Positions 16,243-24,173 of a DNA stretch of 32,467 bases are shown here, piece after piece; the stretch's first letter is position 1, and every line of letters begins with the position of its first letter. The DNA comes from Minisyncoccota bacterium (GTDB taxonomy: Bacteria; Patescibacteriota; Minisyncoccia; Phycocordibacterales; Phycocordibacteraceae). The position numbers and the translations under genes were made by a program. The stretch covers positions 1 through 32,467 of the forward strand of contig JAQUAU010000004.1 of the NCBI GenBank assembly GCA_028687085.1, in the 5' to 3' direction. Below the pieces are notes generated by a model, which ran no database searches, had not been told where the DNA came from, and saw nothing but the letters and a program-made list of their open reading frames with translations.

Positions 16243-16272
16243 ATTATACTACCATTCAAGCCATTTTGTCAA
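16243..16272 (-). promoter_or_regulatory. Consensus sigma70 promoter for the lipoprotein gene
   Basis: Minus strand TTGACA-N18-TATAAT, both hexamers fully consensus. Confidence 0.88.
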
Positions 16273-16309
16273 GTCCCCGCCCAAGAACCCTTAGTATAGG
16301 TGGTAGTAT

Positions 16310-17986
16310 ATGCACATGGATTCTCATTTTGACTCTGCCGGCGCAGATGCCAAGCTCGCGCAGGTGCGCGAGCGTGAAGAAGAGGATGTTGCACGCATCC
16401 TCTCCGAGAAGTACGGCGTCGCCTATGCCGACCTCTCGATAGGAGCGATCGACGCCGATGCGCTCCGCATTATCCCCGAGGAGAAGGCGCGCGCGGCCTC
16501 TGCGGCCGCCTTCGCGAAGGTGGCCAAGGCGCTCTCGCTCGCGATTCATGACCCGAACAATCCGACACTCCCCGAGCTCGAGCGAGATCTCGCAGAGCGC
16601 GGCTACACGACGCACAAGTTCCTCGTCTCAAAGAAGAGCCTCGACAAGGCACTCGACCGGTATAAAGATCTCTCGCTCACGACTGAATCAAAGGCTGGCA
16701 TCCTCACTGTCTCTTCTGAAACGCTTGCGCGACTCTCTCAAAGCGGCGCGACAAAGAGCGCTCTTGTGCAGGAACTCGATGCGGCAAATGCTCTCAAGCC
16801 GCTCGACCGGATCTCACGGCTCTTTGAAATTGTCCTTGCGAGCGCCTTCGCCCTCCACTCCTCCGACATCCACTTCGAGCCGGGAGAAGCGGCAACGCTT
16901 CTGCGACTCCGCATCGACGGTCTGCTCTCCGATGCCTACTCCTTCGACCCGACGACCTACCACCAGATCAATTCGCGCATCAAGCTGCTCTCTGGTGTGA
17001 AGCTGAACATCACCAATCAGGCGCAGGACGGGCGCTTCAGCGTGACGCGCGGCGAGAGCCAGATCGAACTGCGCGTATCGTTTATCCCCGGCAACTACGG
17101 CGAGTCTATCGTGATGCGCATTCTCGATCCGGAGTCGACGAAGGTCTCGTACACTGAGCTCGGCATCCATCCGAAGCTCCTCGAACGACTCGAGCGCGAG
17201 ATTCGACGGCCAAACGGGATGCTACTTACGACCGGGCCCACTGGGAGCGGCAAGACGACGACCTTGTACTCCTTCCTTCGCGAGATTCATACGCCAGAGA
17301 TAAAGATCATCACCATTGAAGATCCGGTTGAGTATCACCTCGAGGGCATCGTGCAGACGCAGGTCGCCGGCGAGCACTACACCTTCGCCGAAGGGCTCAA
17401 ATCGATCGTGCGCCAAGACCCGGACATCATCATGGTCGGCGAGATCCGCGACGGTGAGACGGCCGATATCGCTATCCAGGCCGCTTTAACAGGACACTTC
17501 GTCTTCTCAACACTCCACACCAACGATGCGGCCGGCACGTTCCCCCGCCTCGCCGATCTCGGCGCCGATCCGAAGTCCTTCGGCTCGGCCGTTACTGTCT
17601 CGATGGCCCAGCGCCTTATCCGCAAACTCGATCCGGACAAGAAGAAAGAGCGTCCGCTCACGGATGCTGAGAAGGCGATGATTGCAAAAGTGTTTGAACC
17701 GCTCGTCGACAAGTCTTTGATACCAGAAAAAATTGAAACGGTATGGGAACCAGTCGTGAGCAGTGCTGACGAGACCGGCTACAAGGGCCGCGTCGGCCTC
17801 TACGAAGCGATATTTATGGACGACGAGCTCGCGCACTTCCTGCGCGATAACCCGCCGGAGAATGAGATTGCAAAATTAACGGCGAAACAAGGCTACCTCA
17901 CCCTCGCCCAAGACGGCATCCTCAAAGCCCTCTCGGGTATTACTTCCCTCTCTGAAGTCGCCGCCACCGTCGACCTCCCCCGTTAA
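16310..17986 (+). CDS. pilB: GspE/PilB-family type II/IV pilus assembly ATPase
   Basis: LLTTGPTGSGKTTTLYSFLREI Walker A, IKIITIEDPVEYHLEGIVQTQV, GLKSIVRQDPDIIMVGEIRDGETADIAIQAALTGHFVFSTLHTNDA. Confidence 0.94.
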   Translation: MHMDSHFDSAGADAKLAQVREREEEDVARILSEKYGVAYADLSIGAIDADALRIIPEEKARAASAAAFAKVAKALSLAIHDPNNPTLPELERDLAERGYTTHKFLVSKKSLDKALDRYKDLSLTTESKAGILTVSSETLARLSQSGATKSALVQELDAANALKPLDRISRLFEIVLASAFALHSSDIHFEPGEAATLLRLRIDGLLSDAYSFDPTTYHQINSRIKLLSGVKLNITNQAQDGRFSVTRGESQIELRVSFIPGNYGESIVMRILDPESTKVSYTELGIHPKLLERLEREIRRPNGMLLTTGPTGSGKTTTLYSFLREIHTPEIKIITIEDPVEYHLEGIVQTQVAGEHYTFAEGLKSIVRQDPDIIMVGEIRDGETADIAIQAALTGHFVFSTLHTNDAAGTFPRLADLGADPKSFGSAVTVSMAQRLIRKLDPDKKKERPLTDAEKAMIAKVFEPLVDKSLIPEKIETVWEPVVSSADETGYKGRVGLYEAIFMDDELAHFLRDNPPENEIAKLTAKQGYLTLAQDGILKALSGITSLSEVAATVDLPR

Positions 17987-18210
17987 AAAAGAAATCGCCC
18001 GACAGAATCAGCGGGTGATTCCTGTCGGGCGCTTCCTCTCTTCCCGCTCATAGTCCTCAAGGCAAAACCCGCAATAAATCGCGGGGTGGACGAGACACCT
18101 GAGGAGTATCCCAGCGCCAACACCGAAATGTCGGACCAGAAAGTCCTTGGGGAAACGCCCGAAGCCGTCAAGCCTTGCCTAGAGGAGTATGAACAGGAGC
18201 AAGAAACTGT
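17985..18210 (-). ncRNA. Candidate structured small RNA (approximate ends)
   Basis: Minus-strand promoter at 18217..18245 and intrinsic terminator at 17996..18031 frame a region with no credible ORF start; long-range pairing 18182..18193 with 18047..18058 and 18172..18176 with 18059..18063. Confidence 0.55.
17996..18031 (-). terminator. Intrinsic terminator, minus strand
   Basis: CGCCCGACAGgAATCA-CCCGC-TGATTCTGTCGGGCG, 15 bp with one bulge, followed by ATTTCTTTTTT on the minus strand. Confidence 0.87.
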
Positions 18211-18216
18211 GATAGA

Positions 18217-18245
18217 ATGCTAGCATCATCCCATTTTTATGTCAA
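18217..18245 (-). promoter_or_regulatory. Extended -10 sigma70 promoter, antisense to the start of ruvB
   Basis: Minus strand TTGACA-N17-TAGCAT with TGC immediately before the -10. Confidence 0.72.
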
Positions 18246-19237
18246 GCCTGACGAACATCAATCCGGTTGCTCCCACATCCCTTGATTCAGCGCTCCGCCC
18301 CGCCTTGTGGGACGATTATGTCGGCCAGAAGCAGGTCAAAGCAAACGTCCGCATCTCAATAGACGCCGCCAAGAAGCGCGGGAGCATGCCGGAGCATATC
18401 CTCTTCTACGGCCCGCCGGGCGTCGGCAAGACGACCCTCGCCCATCTTGTCGCTGCGACCCTCGAATCACCTTTGAAGAGCACCTCCGGCGTCGCTATCG
18501 AGCGCGCAGGCGACCTCGCAGCCATCCTCACCAACCTCGAACCGAACACGGTTCTCTTTATCGATGAAATTCACCGTCTCTCGCGCAAGATAGAAGAGCT
18601 CCTCTACCCCGCCCTTGAGTCAGGCCACCTCGACATTATCCTCGGCAAAGGGCCGTCAGCGCGCACAGTGGAGCTCGCCCTCCCGCCCTTCACCCTCGTC
18701 GGTGCAACGACGCGCGTCGCTGAGCTCTCCGGCCCCTTGCGCTCGCGCTTCGGCGGCGGCATGTATCAGCTCGACTTCTACAGCGATGACGACCTGCGCG
18801 ATATCATCCACCGCTCCGCTCACCTGCTCGGCCTCGATGCGCCGCAAGAAGTCATCGAGCGCATCGCGGCGCGGAGCCGCGCGACTCCGCGCGTCGCGAA
18901 CGCACTTTTGAAGCGGGTACGAGACTTCTCCGAGGTGCACGAGCGCCCGCTCTCGGCTGAACTCTGCGACGAGGCATGCGAGCTCTTCGGGATCGACCTG
19001 CACGGCCTCACCAAAGATGATCGCCGCTATCTCGAGACACTTCTGAAGAGCTTCCGCGGCGGACCAGCAGGCGTACAGGCGCTCGCCGCCGCCCTCCACG
19101 AAGACGTGGATACCGTTGAGCACGTCTACGAGCCGTATCTTCTGCGCCTCGGATTTATCGAGCGCGGGAGCCGCGGACGCATCCTGACCCAGAGCGGTCG
19201 TGCGTATTTGAGCGTAGAAAAACCTTCTTTGTTCTAA
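18239..19237 (+). CDS. ruvB: Holliday junction branch migration helicase RuvB
   Basis: LRPALWDDYVGQKQVKANVRISIDAAKKRG, ILFYGPPGVGKTTLAHLVA, VLFIDEIHRLSRKIEELLYPALE, FTLVGATTRVAELSGPLRSRFG. Confidence 0.97.
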   Translation: MSSLTNINPVAPTSLDSALRPALWDDYVGQKQVKANVRISIDAAKKRGSMPEHILFYGPPGVGKTTLAHLVAATLESPLKSTSGVAIERAGDLAAILTNLEPNTVLFIDEIHRLSRKIEELLYPALESGHLDIILGKGPSARTVELALPPFTLVGATTRVAELSGPLRSRFGGGMYQLDFYSDDDLRDIIHRSAHLLGLDAPQEVIERIAARSRATPRVANALLKRVRDFSEVHERPLSAELCDEACELFGIDLHGLTKDDRRYLETLLKSFRGGPAGVQALAAALHEDVDTVEHVYEPYLLRLGFIERGSRGRILTQSGRAYLSVEKPSLF

Positions 19238-19324
19238 AAAAGCGAGTGGCTTGTGAAAATTGGTAGTTAGACTTGGCCTAGCGGCCCGGAGCGCGACCAA
19301 TTTTTACAAGTTGCGAGCTTTTTT
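19236..19324. terminator. Long imperfect inverted repeat between ruvB and yebC-like gene; bidirectional terminator or structured RNA
   Basis: AAAAAAGC-(6)-CTTGTgAAAATTGGT ... ACCAATTTTTACAAG-(6)-GCTTTTTT with inner GGCC-TAGC-GGCC hairpin. Confidence 0.7.
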
Positions 19325-19339
19325 GCTATCATCAAGACA

Positions 19340-19894
19340 ATGTCCGGGCACAGCAAATGGTCGCAGATAAAGCGGCAAAAGGCCGTCACCGATTCGGCGA
19401 AGAGCCGCGTCTTCTCACGCTATGCGCGCCTCATCGCACTCGAAGCGAAAAAGGCAAACGGGATCCTCTCGGCACCCGGCCTCGCAGTCGCGATTAGTCG
19501 CGCCAAGGCCGCGAATATGCCGAAAGAGAACATCGAGCGCGCTATCGCCAAGGGTTCGTCAAAGGATGCGGGCGAACTCCTGCAGGTCGTCTACGAGGCC
19601 TACGGCCCAGGCGGCGTCGCCATCCTTATCGATGCCCTCACCGACAACAAGAACCGCACGACCCAAGAGATTAAGCATCTCCTCGTACTCCAGGGCGTCG
19701 AACTCGCGAATCCCGGCGCCGCAAGTTGGGCATTTACCAAGACCGGCGCGGACTACCTCCCCAATGAACCCTTGATCGACATTGCCGGTACCGACGAAGA
19801 GAAACTCGGTGCGATACTCGAAGCGCTCGACGAACACGAGGACGTCCAGCAGGTGTTCACCAACGCGAGAGGCTATGAGGATACTGGCGATTGA
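19340..19894 (+). CDS. YebC/PmpR-family protein, short form (184 aa)
   Basis: MSGHSKWSQIKRQKAVTDSAKSRVFSRYARLI, YEAYGPGGVAILIDALTDNKNRTTQEIKHLL, C-terminal ILEALDEHEDVQQVFTNA. Confidence 0.93.
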   Translation: MSGHSKWSQIKRQKAVTDSAKSRVFSRYARLIALEAKKANGILSAPGLAVAISRAKAANMPKENIERAIAKGSSKDAGELLQVVYEAYGPGGVAILIDALTDNKNRTTQEIKHLLVLQGVELANPGAASWAFTKTGADYLPNEPLIDIAGTDEEKLGAILEALDEHEDVQQVFTNARGYEDTGD

Positions 19895-20351
19895 CCCGGG
19901 CTACGACCGCCTCGGCATCGCTGTTATCGAGGGCAATCCGTCGCGGCCGACGCTCCTCATGAGCGATTGTGTGGAGCCCAAAAAGGGATTGCGTGAAGAC
20001 CGCCTCGCCGAGGTGTCACGGGCTGTCACCGACGCTGTGAGAGACTACGCGCCCGATGCACTCGCTATCGAAACGCTCTTTTTTAGCACGAACAAGAAGA
20101 CAGCCATCGGCGTCGCCGAGGCGCGCGGTGCGATACTCGCCGCCGCGGGCGCGAAGCATCTGCCGATTATCGAGTGTTCGCCTGGCCAGGTGAAGCTTGC
20201 CGTGGCCGGCCACGGCGGCGCCGCGAAGGCCGACATCGCCCGTATGGTTCCCAAACTCCTCGCTCTCCCGAACAAGAAGCGGCGCGATGACGAACTCGAC
20301 GCTATCGCCATCGGCATCACCGCGCTTGCCTTCGGTCTTCCACGCCGATAA
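19875..20351 (+). CDS. ruvC: Crossover junction endodeoxyribonuclease RuvC
   Basis: MRILAIDPGYDRLGIAVIEG, ALAIETLFFSTNKKTAIGVAEARGAIL, ECSPGQVKLAVAGHGGAAKADIARMV, DELDAIAIGITAL. Confidence 0.95.
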   Translation: MRILAIDPGYDRLGIAVIEGNPSRPTLLMSDCVEPKKGLREDRLAEVSRAVTDAVRDYAPDALAIETLFFSTNKKTAIGVAEARGAILAAAGAKHLPIIECSPGQVKLAVAGHGGAAKADIARMVPKLLALPNKKRRDDELDAIAIGITALAFGLPRR

Positions 20352-20400
20352 TCCACAGGGCCACTTGCAGGAATATTTCTTTTTGCTACATATATCCATA

Positions 20401-20490
20401 ATGGATGACGATATTTTCGACGAAGACCTCATCGAGAACGAAGCAGAGATGCTCGAAGAAGAAGCCGAGGACGAGGAACGCGACTTTTAG
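20401..20490 (+). CDS. Candidate 29-aa highly acidic microprotein
   Basis: ATG..TAG encoding MDDDIFDEDLIENEAEMLEEEAEDEERDF (17 of 29 residues D/E); sits alone between ruvC and the PBP gene. Confidence 0.5.
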   Translation: MDDDIFDEDLIENEAEMLEEEAEDEERDF

Positions 20491-20516
20491 GAACGCCGCC
20501 GTGATACCATACCGAC

Positions 20517-22694
20517 ATGACCTCTCGTCGGTATGTTCCGCGGCGACACACTCTAGTCGCGTCTGTTCTCGCACTCCTCGGCCTCGGCTTCATCATCGGC
20601 GGCGGCATCCTCTTTGCCGTCGCATTCACGCCAGTGCCCGACATCGGCTCGTTCGCCGCACGCCAGGTCGATCAGTCGACCAAGATTTATGACCGCACCG
20701 GCCAAGTGCTCCTCTATGACTACAATCGCGACGCAAAGCGCAATGTTATCCCGCTCTCGGCGATATCACCCAACTCGATCAATGCAACTATCGCCATAGA
20801 AGATTCGAGCTTCTATGAACACGGCGGTATTCGCCTCACCTCTATCGTCCGAGCCATTGTCGCCGACATCATCGGTGGAGGCCTTTCTCAGGGCGGTTCA
20901 ACCATCACTCAGCAAGTAGTGAAGAATGAACTGCTCACGAGCAAGAAAAGCGTTGTCCGCAAGATCAATGAGTGGGTCCTCGCAATCAAGCTCGAGCAAG
21001 TCTATTCAAAAGACCAGATCCTCGAGACCTACCTGAACAATATTCCGTATGGCGGCATGCTCTACGGCGTCGAAGCAGCCGCTGAGGCCTATTTCGGCAA
21101 GCCCGCAAAAGACCTCTCGCTCCCGCAGGCAGCCTATCTCGCCGCAATGATCCAGGCTCCCTCCTATTATTCGCCGTACGGCACCCACAAAGCAGAGCTC
21201 GATGCCCGCAAAAATACCGTCCTTGATCGCATGCATGTACTCGGCTTTATCGACGACGCAGTCTATGCTGCCGCTAAAACAGAATTAGTTTCCTTCGCCC
21301 CCACCGGGCAGAATGCGATTATTGCTCCTCACTTCGTCTTCTATATCCTTAACCAGCTCGAGACAGCGTATGGACCGCAAGCGCTTATGTCGGGACTGAA
21401 GGTGACGACGACGCTCGACGCTGACCTGGAGGTGCAGGCCGAATCGATTGTGAACAAATATGCGCTCGAGAATGAAAAGAAGTTTAAGGCGTCAAATGCT
21501 TCTTTGGTTGCTATCGACCCTGCAACCGGACAGATTCTCGCAATGGTCGGCTCGCGAAGCTTCTTCGACAAATCAATCGACGGCCAGTACAACGCGACGC
21601 TCTCTTCTCGTCAGCCGGGTTCGACCATGAAGCCCTTCATCTACTCGCTCGCGCTCGAGCACGGCTACACGCGTGATACCCTCATCTTCGATGTACCGAC
21701 CCAATTTTCAACCGCATGCAAGCCATATGAAGTCTTCAACAACACCTCACCGTGTTATGCGCCGTCCGACTACGACGGAAAGTTCCGCGGTCCGATGACC
21801 TTTGAAACGGCGCTCGCTCAATCTATCAACATTCCCGCCATCAAGGTGCTCTATCTTGTTGGTATTCAGAACGCAATCAATCTTGCAAAGTCATTTGGAC
21901 TCACCACCCTCGGCGATCCGAGCCAATACGGTCTCACGCTTGTTCTCGGCGGTGGCGAGGTTCGCCTTCTCGACCTCACTGGCGCCTATGCCGCCTTCGC
22001 AAATGATGGTGTCTTGAATACGCCGACCGGCATCCTCGAGATCGACGACGGACAAGGGACGGTCCTTCAAAAATTCTCTCCCCAATCATCAATCGTCCTG
22101 CCGGCGGGCATCGCGCGCGATATGTCCGCGATGCTCTCTGATGCGCAGGCGCGCCTGCCGGAATATCCGCTCAACTCCCCGCTCTCCTTCCCGGGCTACG
22201 ACGTTGCAGTAAAGACAGGTACGACCGACGATACACGTGACGCATGGGTCATCGGCTATACTCCCTCGCTTGCTGTCGGCGTATGGGCCGGCAACAATGA
22301 TAATTCGAAGATGGTGAAGTCGGTCGCCGGATTCATCGCGGCACCAATGTGGCATGAAGCGATGGCGTACGGCCTTTCGAAGTATCCGAAGACCTATTTC
22401 GGCGAGCCGAACCCCATCTACGCTTCAGTCCCGCCGATGCTGCAGGGGAATTGGATTGTTCCGGACGCACAAGGAGCTATTGTGCCCCACAGTCTTCTCT
22501 ACTGGACGGATAAAAATAATCCTCAAGGACCTCCTCCCGCAAATCCCTCAAGAGACCCTCAATTCTCGTATTGGGAATATGGCGTCTCGTCGTGGTATGC
22601 CTCACATCCTGAATTATTCATGGGCGGCGTGCAGCTCCCCGTTCCTCTCTCATATCAGTCCTATCAACCAGAAGAAGTGGTGCTCCCTCAATAA
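20517..22694 (+). CDS. Class A penicillin-binding protein (transglycosylase/transpeptidase, PBP1A-type)
   Basis: ATIAIEDSSFYEHGGI, GGSTITQQVVKNELLTSKKSVVRKINEWVLAIKLE, SRQPGSTMKPFIYSLALE, VKTGTTDDTRDAWVIGYTP. Confidence 0.95.
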   Translation: MTSRRYVPRRHTLVASVLALLGLGFIIGGGILFAVAFTPVPDIGSFAARQVDQSTKIYDRTGQVLLYDYNRDAKRNVIPLSAISPNSINATIAIEDSSFYEHGGIRLTSIVRAIVADIIGGGLSQGGSTITQQVVKNELLTSKKSVVRKINEWVLAIKLEQVYSKDQILETYLNNIPYGGMLYGVEAAAEAYFGKPAKDLSLPQAAYLAAMIQAPSYYSPYGTHKAELDARKNTVLDRMHVLGFIDDAVYAAAKTELVSFAPTGQNAIIAPHFVFYILNQLETAYGPQALMSGLKVTTTLDADLEVQAESIVNKYALENEKKFKASNASLVAIDPATGQILAMVGSRSFFDKSIDGQYNATLSSRQPGSTMKPFIYSLALEHGYTRDTLIFDVPTQFSTACKPYEVFNNTSPCYAPSDYDGKFRGPMTFETALAQSINIPAIKVLYLVGIQNAINLAKSFGLTTLGDPSQYGLTLVLGGGEVRLLDLTGAYAAFANDGVLNTPTGILEIDDGQGTVLQKFSPQSSIVLPAGIARDMSAMLSDAQARLPEYPLNSPLSFPGYDVAVKTGTTDDTRDAWVIGYTPSLAVGVWAGNNDNSKMVKSVAGFIAAPMWHEAMAYGLSKYPKTYFGEPNPIYASVPPMLQGNWIVPDAQGAIVPHSLLYWTDKNNPQGPPPANPSRDPQFSYWEYGVSSWYASHPELFMGGVQLPVPLSYQSYQPEEVVLPQ

Positions 22695-22696
22695 TC

Positions 22697-23797
22697 TTAC
22701 TGATTCATCGGAGAAACGAGATAGAGCAGTGATGTGTCGCCAACGCCTTTGATAATAAGAGGACGACCAATACCAGCAGCCGTGAGTGAGAGGCTTTCAG
22801 CGCTCGTAAGAGCAAGGGCGGCTGAGAGGTACCGATGATTGAAAGAGAGATCGAGAGCGCTTCCTGATACGTGCGCTCCGAGTGTCTCAGATGCTTCTCC
22901 TATGTCGGCATTCCGTGCAAAGAATGAAATTGAATTTTTCTTCGGATCAAAACTAATCCGCACTTTCTGAAATGTATCTGAGAAGATTGTCGTCCTTTTG
23001 AGGGCGTTTTCAAAATCCTTTCTCAGAACAACTGCTTCGACGATCGATTCTTTTGGAATAATTTGTCGGTAGTCAGGATAGACGGCATTTGTGAGTCGAG
23101 AGACCAGCATGCCGGAGGTACTGACAAAAGCACATTGATGTTCATCAAACGACATAATAATATCATCGTCTGGTAATGCTTGTGCAATATCAAGTGCATT
23201 CTTTGCCGGAATAAGGAATTTACCTTGAGTCCCTTTATTAGAGAGAGGGACCTTCTTTTCTGCAAGGCGAAATGAATCAGTTGCAACCGCGGTGAGTATG
23301 CCGCCTTCTATAGAGAGGTAGATACTTGCGAGTTCCGGACGGACAGTTGAAGAAGAAGCACATGAGGCAATGGAAGTGAATAGATTTTTTAAAAGTACCC
23401 CCGGGAGCACGATACGGTTTTTAGGATTCTCAGGAAATGGAATTGAAGGAAAATCGTCGTACGGGACGGTTTTAATCGAGCTTTTTCCGGTACCGCTTGT
23501 GAGCGATATAATATCACCAGTATGTTCAAGGGTTATAATCCCCTCTTCAGTAAGAGAACTCGCAATATGCTGAAGAAGTGTAGCCGGCAGCGCAACGACA
23601 CCCTGAGTTGCACACTCTCCTTCTATTTTCAGATCAATACCCGTCTCAAGATTTGTTGCACGCATTTTAATCCCCTCGTCACCAGCAATAATCAATACTG
23701 AAGCAAGAGCAGGGAGTGTCGTACTCTTTCTTTCAGCGAATCTTGATACGATATGCACTGCTTCTCCGAATTTCTTTTTTTCAATTGAAATATGCAT
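22697..23797 (-). CDS. dnaN: DNA polymerase III beta subunit (sliding clamp)
   Basis: MHISIEKKKFGEAVHIVSRFAERKSTTLPALASVLIIAGDEGIKMRATNLETGIDLKI; C-terminal LYLVSPMNQ; adjacent to dnaA. Confidence 0.95.
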   Translation of the reverse strand: MHISIEKKKFGEAVHIVSRFAERKSTTLPALASVLIIAGDEGIKMRATNLETGIDLKIEGECATQGVVALPATLLQHIASSLTEEGIITLEHTGDIISLTSGTGKSSIKTVPYDDFPSIPFPENPKNRIVLPGVLLKNLFTSIASCASSSTVRPELASIYLSIEGGILTAVATDSFRLAEKKVPLSNKGTQGKFLIPAKNALDIAQALPDDDIIMSFDEHQCAFVSTSGMLVSRLTNAVYPDYRQIIPKESIVEAVVLRKDFENALKRTTIFSDTFQKVRISFDPKKNSISFFARNADIGEASETLGAHVSGSALDLSFNHRYLSAALALTSAESLSLTAAGIGRPLIIKGVGDTSLLYLVSPMNQ

Positions 23798-23814
23798 ACG
23801 ATACCTATTAAGGG

Positions 23815-24173
23815 TGTTGATAATGGGATAACTCTATAAAACCAAACAACAAGGCCGTATTATGTATTTCTTTTTTTAACCAACCTGTTGATAGTGATAT
23901 GGTAATCGTCATACAAGAAGCGTACGGATATTTTGAATCTCTTTTGCTAAGTCACTATCCACACCTATTTCGCGCTTTATCTTCTCACAGGAGTGGATAA
24001 CCGTCGTATGATCGCGACCACCGAGTTTTGTCCCGATAGTCGGATACGAGATACTGAAATCTTCTCGAAGGATATACATAATGACTTGTCGCGGGCGCAC
24101 CACCTCCCTTCTCCGTGTCTTCTCATAGATACTCTCTTCGTCGATACCATAAAATTCAGCCACTTTATCCACC
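23815..24173. other. Candidate oriC: cluster of DnaA-box-like 9-mers at the dnaA/dnaN junction
   Basis: TTATCAACA (rev, 23815..23823), CTATCAACA (rev, 23886..23894), CTATCCACA (23955..23963), TTATCCACT (rev, 23992..24000), TTATCCACC (24165..24173); AT-rich intergenic 23798..23908. Confidence 0.5.

Noticed and set aside
17983-18171. 62-aa minus-strand ORF
   Set aside because: Reads through the terminator hairpin and T-tract; no RBS.
18008-18210. Identification of the pilB-ruvB RNA as 4.5S, tmRNA or RNase P RNA
   Set aside because: The conserved sequence motifs of these families (e.g. GGAAGGAAGCAG, tRNA-like end, GAGGAAAGTCC) are absent.
18008-18226. Small ORF MLAFYHSFLLLFILL*ARLDGFGRFPKDFLVRHF...TGITR on the minus strand
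   Set aside because: In-frame TAG at codon 16, its ATG lies in the predicted -10 element, no start codon after the TAG, and its stop lies in the terminator; ncRNA explanation preferred.
19782-19874. Upstream extension of ruvC
   Set aside because: Overlaps the yebC-like gene; MRILAIDPG at 19875 is the conserved RuvC N-terminus.
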